Below, piece by piece: positions 54,524-64,000 of a stretch of DNA of 64,000 bases. The notes below the pieces were generated by a model, which was not told where the DNA came from, did no database searches, and worked only from the letters and a program-made list of their open reading frames with translations. The translations under genes and the position numbers were made by a program. Position 1 is the first letter of the stretch. Each line of letters starts with the position of its first letter. Origin of the DNA: Phallusia fumigata (lineage: Eukaryota; Chordata; Ascidiacea; Phlebobranchia; Ascidiidae); contig QXVZ01030156.1 of assembly GCA_008931825.1 (NCBI GenBank), positions 1 through 64,000 on the forward strand. The letters are read 5' to 3'.

Positions 54524-56779
54524 GAAGAAGTGTTGTAGCCAATTCGATGCTTGCTGTGGAACTAAGTGTTGTACCGCGTTTCGCTTCTTCACCGGTGGAA
54601 ACGGCGATTTGCGACACGTGTCAACTTTTTTTTGTTCCATCTTCTAGTTGCTGAGATTCGCGATTCAACAATCAACAGTTCGTCCTTTGTTACAGCATAA
54701 ACCGCTTCATTCGTTACTTTGTATTTCGCGTTGCAGCATATCTTTGTGTCTTGTGTTACCGCCACCGAGCGACATTATAGGAATTTCCAAGCCCTGTTTT
54801 CGTTTTGTCAACATTAGACCGTTCGCTCATTCGATATACCCACCGCGTATGTTCCTTTATATTCCCAGCTGCTTTCCGCCTCTGTAAATATCACCATATT
54901 TATTCGCTGCGAAATATCTTGTTCATTACACAGAAAAATTAAAACTCAGTAATAATAAAATTTAATCAACATTAACTAAACGATTTGTTTAAACAATCAC
55001 CCTTTGTTAGTTAACTGTCGTGGTTTTGTGTCGTCATATTCTTCAGCATCAAGTTTCCACACCGGTTGATGGTAGCACTGCCCCCCTGGTGACCACTTTT
55101 TTGCTCCCCTAGCGCTTGAGCTGCGTCACATTTGTACATAGTCGCCACCAACATTCTGTTCTGTAGGTAAAAGGTCAATTCGGGGTTGTAATTATTATTC
55201 ACCCGAATCTCGGGAACCCCCATAACCCCACCATGTTAGCCCCATAAAAGGAAAACCCCTTTACCCCGTGTTTGTCGTTTTCATTCCTCGTGTCGCTTTC
55301 ACAATTTTCTGCTTCGTGTATCTGAAATAAAACAAAAAAGGATCATTTCTCGACTTGCAATTAATAATTCATGTTGAAGCAACACATGCTTTCTGTGTGT
55401 GACGTAATAACTGAACTTGACCGCGCGCAATCTGTTTCGGATGAGGGGAAATTTGGGAACAAAACCGCGCGACGTGATATTGTGGAAAGTGCATGCTGAA
55501 TAATTGATCAGGGCTTAAAAACTGTACGACTAAATCGACCTAATAAATTATTCAACTACAATTTATCACAATATGCAAATGCACCTGGGATGATGTCATA
55601 GCGCACAAAGATTATGAGTTATGACGTAACACACAAATGACGCAATACTTTGTTAACGCAACTATAAATATAAATATACTAGCCATAAAAATGTGCAAGA
55701 TACCAACAGCAAGCTGGTTAGCAATTTGCCAAACACTAGGACACATAAAAATTGCAAAGTTTTGTAAAATTCTCTCAAATATCTGTAAAATGCGACCCAC
55801 GTTTGTTTCCCATCAATCATCGCATGAAGTTTGCAACCTCGAGGTAAAAGATTTAAGGCACAGCAAATCCAGAGAATTTTTGTGGTTCGCAGTAAAACTT
55901 GCTGAATCGAGACGCGCTAAAATTAATCGGTCGCAACGGATTCAAAAGTGTTTGTTGGCAGCTGTAATGTGGAAAAGCAAAGCGTCAATCAAACGGTTGA
56001 AGAGCGCAAAAGAATGGCGAATGAATACCAACAGCGAGACGATGCGTAAACTGCGCGCAACTAACTACTCAATCCTGATCGATCTGTTCAGCTTAACGCT
56101 TTTTTTCTACCCCCTTCCCTATTGTTGAGTGATGACGTCACAGAGAGGTGGCCACCAGAGGCAGTGCGGATCGCATTGTGAACACAAAGATTAGTCTTCA
56201 TTGGACCACCCACACTTCTATGCTTTACCAGCAAGTTTGGTTTACGACCTAATATTGTCAAGTTTTGCTCACAAAGTTTGCTACCGAAGGTCAATGATCC
56301 AACTCATTTGTTGATTGTGGTGATCGATTTGCAAGACAAAGTAATTACAATTTTTGAATTATCTTTTAACTCTGCGGTACTGTGCTTGTTATCTCAAAGA
56401 TGTTTTGCTTCTTGGTAAAATATAGCAAATTTGCAATAATGACATAAATTCTCAATTATAATGCAGATTGGGGGAAATATTTTTTTCTCGCAAAAGGAAG
56501 GTTCAAGCAAAATAAGAATTCAGGCTTTATACAACCGCTAAAAAAATGTTAAAAACCCAAAAACAATAAACGGTAATTATTCAAGCGGAACGACTTCTAA
56601 TGAGCGCTAGGAATTTGTACGAACAAAACCGGGAATACGACAAGCCCAAGTAAAAACAAATGCGGAATAACGTTTTGTTTTTAAATGGTTTAGGTGGCAG
56701 ACAAAACACAACAAAGTGTGCTAAAAGTTCAATAGCACTGTTGTAAATTTGTGGAGTTAGCTTAATTGTTATATTTAAG
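54524..56779. other. PRSS23 3' region and intergenic DNA before MEAF6
   Basis: It contains the PRSS23 polyadenylation signal, a TGACGTCA site at 56133 and one isolated open frame listed separately. Nothing else was recognised. Confidence 0.4.
55637..56128 (+). CDS. Hypothetical single-exon ORF, 163 residues
   Basis: An ATG-initiated frame longer than most random frames here. The middle is basic and helical (VKLAESRRAKINRSQRIQK), the ends hydrophobic. No domain, signal peptide or splice support was recognised, and it may be chance. Transcript evidence would decide. Confidence 0.22.
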   Translation: MTQYFVNATININILAIKMCKIPTASWLAICQTLGHIKIAKFCKILSNICKMRPTFVSHQSSHEVCNLEVKDLRHSKSREFLWFAVKLAESRRAKINRSQRIQKCLLAAVMWKSKASIKRLKSAKEWRMNTNSETMRKLRATNYSILIDLFSLTLFFYPLPYC

Positions 56780-59700
56780 ATGTCTCACAAAAACCATGAT
56801 ACAAGAACTGAACTTGCAGAATTGGTCAAAAGAAAATCTGAAATTGCCGTAAGTATATTATGTTTCTTCCATTAAGGACTATGAGTGGATTTGTGTGGAA
56901 AATGGGAATTTGTTTTAGGCCTTTTATCCCAAACCTTTACAAAATTTCTTGCATACATAGTTTAAAGGTTGTGCATTGTGTATCTGTGTTTTTTTACAAT
57001 TTCCTCTTAAAACTTACTGTTAGCAACAATTTTAAATGTTATGTCACAACAAAACCATGTGATGATTTAGTTGTAAAAATTAGTAAAACTCGTCACCCAG
57101 TTTTTCTGTGTTTCCATGCTGTTGTTTTGACTTACTGAATTGTTATGGAACCTTCAATGCTTTAGTATGCCAGAAACATTTATTATCAATTTACAACTGG
57201 TGTTGAGGAAAGTTGTTTTAAAAATATAACTAATTGTAAAACATTGGGAGTAGAGCAGCTGGGCATGTACTCGATCATATTGTCATTCAAATGTTTTGTT
57301 GCATTGTCAGAATATTTCTGTACTCCAAGAGCCAATATGCTTACCAGATTGGAAAGTTTAATTTTTGTGCAAAGGATTTATGTTCAAAATTTTTTTTGCG
57401 CGGATTTGCAAGCTAAAAAAATTTTTTTGCATGGACAACTTTTGGAAAAGCGTTGATTACTAACGCTTTGTCCTGATAGCTACTGCAGAAAACAGAATAA
57501 ACTGGCAGTGACAATGCACTTATTTCATGCAATTCGATGTTAGTCACGCTTCAATACACACCTAATTGTAAGAAATAGAACAATGTTCTGCAACCATTTT
57601 TCCTCACATCACTTTTAATATTTGGCGACACATCCTAACCTGTGTTTTGCACCAGGTAAGTCTTTAAAGCTTTAAAATTTCTCTATTTTTTGAATTGAAT
57701 AATATATTTGCAACCAAATGCAGTTTAATTTAATGTGCGAAAGGTACTCGCATACCAAAAGTTGGGAAACATTGCCTCAAAGGACCTCATAATTTTCAAA
57801 TGTTTTTAGAAACATTAAGCAACGTGCAGTCATGCATAATAATTTTACGTTTTTCTGTGTTTTCGATTTAACCAAAATGACATTGCGTAGCCGTTAAAGT
57901 TGTAATAGTAGTTGTTGAAGGTGTAAGATTTTCGCAAATAAATCATCTATTTACANACATTAAGCAACGTGCAGTCATGCGTAATAATTTTACGTTTTTC
58001 TGTGTTTTTGATTTAACCAAAATGACATTGCGTAGCCGTTAAAGTTGTAATAGTAGTTGTTGAAGGTTTAAGATTTTCGCAAATAAATCATCTATTTACA
58101 ATATAAAGCAGTTGGTGAAGATTGTGAGTGAATTGTAAAATTGTGCATCGATTCGAACTGAAATCACCGAAAGTGCGCGGATTATAGGGTCAAAACCAAA
58201 ACATTTCATGGAGGATAAATCATTTTTTCCAATCTAGGTCATTCTTTCCAATCTGGTATGATTATTGACTGTCTAGAAAAATGTGAATTAAGATTGGAAT
58301 TCCAAAATGCCAATTTGGTTCGAAAAAACAATTCTGTGGCTTCCTGTTAAACACATGTTTTTCACCTAATACTTTATTTTACAAGTTGCTGTATACATTT
58401 GCTTATTACCAAGTTCTAACATTTCTATTTTATTTGCCAGGAAACACTTGCCACATTGGAACGGCAAATTTATGCTTTTGAGGGAAGTTATCTTGAAGAT
58501 ACACAACTTTACGGGAACATTATTCGAGGATGGGATAGATATCTTACAAGTAACAAGTATGTAACATCTCCTGATGACAAAATTTGATTTGTGTGTTAAG
58601 TTTAAATGTGTAAGTTATATTAATCCGCGAAATTTTTTAACATAGAAGTAATAAATTATGTTGTCTTTAATTCCTTTACATTAAAACTGGCTGTATTCAG
58701 ATTTATTTGTGGCAACAGTGTGTCTACAGCAACCATTTTGTGTAAACATCACTTCAAATAATGTTGGAAATATGTCTCCTCTGTTTCCCAGGTTTTTTCA
58801 TTCCCGAGATTCGGAAAATAAAAGTATTTTAACAATTTTTTCGTGCCTAATTCTGTCATTGCGACGACTAGAATTAGTTTATATTAGCTACAAACATCTA
58901 ATTTAGCAGGTTTCGATGTTACAAGCCCACAAAAATTTAAAGAAAAATTTTCGAAATAAATTTGATTTTCTCGTCCGCTCGTCTGTGCACTTGTGTATTT
59001 TAGATTAAAAATTATATCTACTAAAGTGACGATTAACATCAGGTTTTTGCAAAATAATTCATGAAAGCATCATTTTTTTTCAATTTACAACAATCAAAAG
59101 CATAAAACTGCAAAAATTATCCACTTCTCAATTAGTTTTGCATTGTTACCATAGTTTCGGAATTTAAAACAAAATTCCTGGGATTCAGGAGTGTAATTTT
59201 GCCAGGAAATCCCAGAGATTTCCTGTCGAAACATTCCCAGGAGGGAACCCTAGTTGGAAATTGTTAAAGTTCATGCAACTATTTGTAGAAACACCAACAG
59301 CAAGGGTGACAGAAGAAACAGGAAATTTAAAGAAGCTGAAAGATTGTTCAGTAAATCTTCGATAACTTCAATGTCAGCTGTTAGTGGATTGATGGATTCC
59401 ATCAGAAAATCCGCTTGTGAGTTGTGGAATGTTGTTTCAGTGACCAGTGACAATTTGTTTTAGTGACTTTGCACATCAAAAAATATTTGTTTTTCAAAGG
59501 CCAAGAGGACAATGATGAAAAAAATGAGAATAATTCTGATTCACTAAGAGACAAAAAAGGTGATGATAACGACGGTGATAGTAGCAATGGAACTGAGGGA
59601 TCTTCCAGGTAAACAGCTGGACCACAAAGTTGTTGAGTAAAAGTTGCTGAACTGAGTTGCATTGTTGCAGTCGGTCCGAAACACCGAAGCCTCCCCACAC

Positions 59701-60061
59701 ACCAATCAGTCGGAAAAACAGCGGCAATATCGTGACCCCTGCCAGCTCCTCAAAGGACAAGAAAAGGAAAAACAAACTCTATCCTGGGTATGTATTGGAT
59801 TTTAACATATCCAACTGTTGGACCTTTGATTGGTAAAAAATAAAGACTGATGAAGCCTAAAACAAAAGTGATAATGACATTTCTGTTTCAAAAATGCCAC
59901 TCTCAGTTGTTTTGTCATTGTAAACTGTTTTGTTTATTAGGAGTAAGAATCCCAGCAAAAACGGAAAGAAATTTAGATCAGTAAGTATCTAGATATTGTT
60001 GTAAAGAAGTTTGTGTTGTCGAGTTTTCAAATGTTTTTGTATTCTGCAGAGTGGAAGTTGA
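56780..60061 (+). CDS. MEAF6: MYST/Esa1-associated factor 6 (chromatin acetyltransferase subunit)
   Basis: Seven exons: 56780-56848, 58441-58556, 59289-59416, 59500-59608, 59671-59787, 59941-59980 and 60050-60061, giving 196 residues (human about 191). The N-terminal coiled coil is almost identical to other animals: [42 protein letters not shown] and [18 protein letters not shown]. The acidic/Ser middle and the basic tail KDKKRKNK match the family's nuclear-targeting tail. MEAF6/Eaf6 is a shared subunit of NuA4/TIP60 and HBO1/MOZ histone acetyltransferase complexes. The last exon adds only three residues and the stop. Intron 1 (1.6 kb) contains an N-separated duplication. AATAAA follows at 60064-60069, with another at 60215-60220. 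Confidence 0.96.
57812..58100. repeat. MEAF6: 144 bp direct copies split by a single N in MEAF6 intron 1
   Basis: 57812-57955 and 57957-58100 are identical except for about three substitutions, and the only separator is the N at 57956. As at 12951, this points to an unmerged assembly overlap. Confidence 0.85.
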
Positions 60062-60227
60062 CGAATAAAAAGAAACTGGTCAGATTCTGACAGTGCAAAT
60101 GTTTTATTCTAGCGAGAAGTATTTTGTGATACTGGTGAAATAAATCGTCTAAACTTGTGTGCTTGGATTGCCAAATTTTAGTATTACGTCAGTCTTACAA
60201 TGGTCCAACTGTCAAATAAAAGAAAGT

Positions 60228-60233
60228 TTTATT
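60228..60233 (-). promoter_or_regulatory. Polyadenylation signal of the taxilin gene
   Basis: TTTATT on the plus strand reads AATAAA on the minus strand, 222 bases beyond the taxilin stop. A plus-strand AATAAA lies only 8 bases away (60215-60220), so the convergent transcripts probably end almost together. Confidence 0.55.
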
Positions 60234-60454
60234 TTATTAAACACGCCCAGGACGATGGGATTGAACTGAAAGGCGATGAAACAAACCAAACCTTGAAAAT
60301 TATGATTGACCAGGCAGCAAACTCCATGCTTTGATGACATCATGCTATTGATACAAAACTATCTGTTTGCATTTTAAAAGAAAACGAGCCCGAAATAATG
60401 TGTAAAAAATTTTGATTTTCTTCCAATGTGTACAGGCAAAAAGTTTTTAGGAAA

Positions 60455-62965
60455 TCAATTTTCCAACACCGGTGTGGATATGTCACGAGAATCATCTTCC
60501 TCCTCTCGTACATCTGACAGAAGATCTGGGTTAGAATCTTCCGCATCGAGTGAGCTTTCCCCTTCCATCAAACCTTTACCACCCAGTGCTACATCTTGGT
60601 GTGAAGTGTCCTTAACTTCATCGACAGTTTCTTCAATTGCAGTTGCTGACAATGTGCTGTTGTTGTTTAGGTTTAGTTTTTTTTCATCTTCATTTTCCTT
60701 TTTCGAGGTTGAATCCACAAAATGTGAAACTTCAGTCTCTGAACTTTTCTTTGCATCTAGTGGAGAGGAATCCTCATCACACACCACCTTCTCTGCATCT
60801 TGTGTTTGGGAAACTTGTGGAGAGGAATCCTCATTACAAGTGGACACTTTCTCTGCACTCTGTGTTAAAAAATTTTCCTCGTCCAAGGGTTTACCTCGTG
60901 TTGATGATTCAGTTTTCTGATTTGGTTGGCTATCTTCGGGGATCAGTGATGCTGAAACCCTCTCTTCCAATTTTTCTTTTAAAATAACATTACAATTTTC
61001 AAGAAATGAGCTACACTGCTGACATTAGTTTTGATACAAATTACCTTGCAATTCTAGTTTCTTTAATGTTTTTTTGGTTTCTTTCTTCTTCGTTGCCTTC
61101 ACAGTTGTGGGGGTTTCCCCACCTAAATCTCGCACCTTTTGAGTCAAAGTGTTTCTTTCGGCCTGAAGCGCTCGACTTAACCGCTCCAATCTTGCTTGTT
61201 TCGCCTCCAGTTGTTGAGTCTAAAGATTGGAAATTTAGCTTGAGCAAATGAATATGCAAGGAACACAAAACCCACATAATCCACGGTCTCTGCAAGTGCC
61301 TTTGTGGCATCCTCCCACTTTTTCTGGATCTTCATTCTATCTTTCTCTGCTTGCTTTAACTTCTTTCCCATTTTATCCATTTCAGTGCGGTATGACGTAA
61401 AAATTTCGTTGCTTTTTTCCAGCGTGGATTGAAAGTCCTCAAACTTGTCTGAGTAATAATTTAACTGAAAATAAACAAACTCATTTTAACATAATATTTA
61501 GGCAAAAACAGAAAAGTATAGTGGTTAATTACCTGAGCTCTCAATTCCTTTTCTTGTAGGAGTTTGTTCTCATAAAGTTGGTTTCTCTCCAGAAGTTGCT
61601 CAAGAAGTTTTTTCTTTTCTGCCTGATCCTGTTCTTTCTGCTCAGCTTGAACAAGAACTGTTCGTTCCAATTCTTTCGTCAACAGTTTTTCTTGCATCTC
61701 ATATTGCTTCAACAGTTTTTGCATTGCCTAAGTTTAAATACTGGTTAAAACTCAAGTTGAATGGTGTTGAAAAAAAAACCCATGATCACCAACCTCCTCA
61801 CGATTTTTATGGTATGTGACAATCTCGTTTAATTTTCCTCCCATTTTCTCATTCTCCGATTGAATTTGTTTGCTTCCCTCCACTGCAGTTCGCATCTGAT
61901 TCTCAATCCGATTCACAGTTGTCTAGAAAAGTCATCAACTGATCAGAAAAAACAATCTCTGCATGTAAAAATAAGTTTGAAGCACAAACTTGAAAGTTTG
62001 AAGCCATTTCTTGTCTCAATGTCACCTCCTCCATTGATTTTCGTGATTGTTCTTCCTACGAGCGCATCAAGGGTTACATAATGAAGCTATGTTTAGAAAT
62101 GTGAAACTTTACCTGGAGAGCCTTATTTCTTTTCTGCAATTCCCGTGCCAAGTTTTCCAGTTTTCCTTTTGCCAAAATGGCTTTATTATTTTCAGCTTGC
62201 AGTTGCTCCTTTTCTTTAACAGATTGCGACTAAAAAAGAAGCAATTGTAAAATTCAGTTGTGTAAACAAAATCAACTTGGTTTTAAACCTGTTTGCGTTG
62301 ACTAAGTTTAAGTTGCTTCTGCATAATTTTTTGTTGCTCAAGGAGATCGGCGTACTTCTTGCACAAAGCAGCAATTTTCTCTTCTGGACTTTGCAAACTG
62401 TTCAAAGCTTGCATCATCAAACTGATGTCCTTTCCTTAAAATAAGTAACAATTTTAAAAAATCAGCTTTTAATGCATGTTTCAGCTTTCAACCACTGATT
62501 TGACCATTTACCTAGTTTAACTTTTGGCTTCTGCTTCAATCCATTTTCTCCGATGAAATCATCTGGGATAGGGGATGGACTACCAGATGAGGACTCATCT
62601 CTGGGGGTGCTGGATGCTGAGCTTGAATAACTTTCAATACTGCTTCCAACTAAATGAACGTAGTTTAAATACCACACAGTTTATGTTTTCCCACAAACTA
62701 CAAGGCATATAACATTCTGTTTTTGTACACATGTAAAATTTAAATTTACTAGGACTGTTTTAATAAGTTGAATAAATGTACAAGCAGTTTAATAGCACCA
62801 ACCAGCAATAGATGGAACTTCATCACGCGGGGTTGCCGGGGAACTCTCACGTGAAGTTGGTGGTTTCGTGTTTTCGGGTGTTTTTGATCGTTCTAACTCT
62901 GGCAGGTCTTGTTCAGTGCCTTGTGCAGAAGTATCAGCGGTGTTTGCAATCATTGGCTCACCCAT
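60455..62965 (-). CDS. Taxilin (syntaxin-binding coiled-coil protein)
   Basis: Ten exons, 5' to 3': 62965-62803, 62649-62512, 62434-62289, 62229-62113, 62055-61990, 61922-61794, 61727-61533, 61464-61276, 61219-61045 and 60975-60455, giving 612 residues. The N-terminus is short and Pro/Ser-rich. Residues about 101-439 form one long coiled coil with taxilin blocks KLENLARELQKRNKALQ, ENEKMGGKLNEIV, ENKLLQEKELRAQ and LERLSRALQAERN. The C-terminal 173 residues are acidic and low complexity. Taxilins bind free syntaxins and the nascent-polypeptide complex in vesicle traffic. The invertebrate gene cannot be assigned to the alpha, beta or gamma paralogue. The donor of exon 8 (61276 or 61285) is uncertain. 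Confidence 0.95.
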
Positions 62966-64000
62966 TACGCAACCAAACAAATTCTGTATGTTCAAACGAA
63001 AAGAAGTTTATTTACTAAACAAATATAGACTAACCTATTACCTTACAACCGGAAAAACGTTAAAGTTTTAAAAACTGAACTGACTTTCCTAAACCACCAA
63101 TTCGCACGTTGTATCCAATCACTGAAGCGAATATTCACGTACAAAATGTTTTTTTTTTATTTGAAACAACATTTATGAACAGAAAAGATATATTTATTTA
63201 CAGCACTTATTCTAAACAAATAAAATTACGCCCTTTGTAGTGTTTTTACTGTTGGCATTTAAAAAGCTTCGCAATACAATAGTCGAGAGTTGTTTTGATT
63301 CACCAAGCTATTGTCGAGAAGACCAAATTTCGCAGTAGTTTTTTCACCATTACAATTCATTTATTTTCAGCAAATTTTAGGTTATTTGCACGTTCACAGT
63401 ACATTTCACAAGCGTCATGTTACATTTCGCAAGAAGGCGAAAAGTTTCGATGAGCAATAAACGTATGTCGCGGTGTGATGCANTTTTATTTGAAACAACA
63501 TTTATGAACAGAAAAGATATATTTATTTACAGCACTTATTCTAAACAAATAAAATTACGCCCTTTGTAGTGTTTTTACTGTTGGCATTTAAAAAGCTTCG
63601 CAATACAATAGTCGAGAGTTGTTTTGATTCACCAAGCTATTGTCGAGAAGACCAAATTTCGCAGTAGTTTTTTCACCATTACAATTCATTTATTTTCAGC
63701 AAATTTTAAGTTATTTGCACGTTCACAGTACATTTCACAAGCGTCATGTTACATTTCGCAAGAAGGCGAAAAGTTTCGATGAGCAATAAACGTATGTCGC
63801 GGTGTGATGCAGCATGTTGTTCCTGTGCGTATGTCGTGTTTTGCTGAGCTGGTGTGTGTCATGTGTGTAGGTTTGTAGCGTAATGTCTGCTCACAAAATT
63901 GATGTATTTAAGTTGTTCATCGTATGAAACCGGCGAAATGTACCAGCAATTAGGTTAGTAGGCCTAATACCCTAGAGCTGACTGTAAGACTAGCAACGAT
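62966..64000. other. Upstream of taxilin, with an N-split duplication
   Basis: 63155-63482 and 63484-63811 are 328-base direct copies with about one mismatch, split by the N at 63483. The remaining bases to the window end show no exon. Confidence 0.75.

Overview
The window looks like nuclear DNA of a chordate invertebrate, most likely an ascidian such as Ciona. The genes have vertebrate-type orthologues (CTDNEP1, GUCD1, REEP5, PRSS23, MEAF6, taxilin). They are compact, with many introns of roughly 50-400 bp, GT-AG junctions and AATAAA signals, in AT-rich DNA. The genus is an inference from gene style. No prokaryotic, viral or plasmid feature was seen. Exon models were built by hand from reading frames, splice sites and phase agreement, so most junctions are firm but starts and a few exons are not.

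Layout. 1-2105: upstream DNA with a 0.34 kb tandem duplication. 2106-5193 (+): secreted leucine-rich-repeat protein with a Thr-rich mucin-like stretch and a fibronectin type II-like end. 6681-8891 (+): CTDNEP1. 14816-9702 (-): C2H2 zinc-finger gene, convergent with CTDNEP1. 16520-15863 (-): degenerate calmodulin-like protein. 18908-21816 (+): closely spaced rhodanese, myristoylated EF-hand and GUCD1 genes. 22086-22694: two poly-C tracts at an assembly gap. 23558-22983 (-): EF-hand protein. 24251-28230 (+): REEP5 with three possible first exons and two interchangeable second exons. 29045-31435 (+): unrecognised basic, proline-rich protein. 36887-31978 (-): large rhodopsin-class receptor with about 15 LDLa modules. 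36888-50334: 13.4 kb without a convincing gene. 50335-54523 (+): PRSS23 protease. 56780-60061 (+): MEAF6. 62965-60455 (-): taxilin, convergent with MEAF6. 62966-64000: non-coding with an assembly duplication.

The genes do not form one pathway. Membrane and nuclear-envelope biology (CTDNEP1, REEP5), calcium-binding proteins (three EF-hand genes), trafficking (taxilin), chromatin (MEAF6) and secreted or surface proteins (LRR protein, PRSS23, LDLa receptor) lie side by side.

The most interesting signals are the duplicated exon modules of REEP5, the LRR-mucin-FN2 architecture, the LDLa array joined directly to a 7TM domain, a very strong excess of the TGACGTCA palindrome, and two perfect inverted repeats. 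Three single-N positions are flanked by near-identical direct copies and are probably unmerged contig or haplotype overlaps rather than biology.
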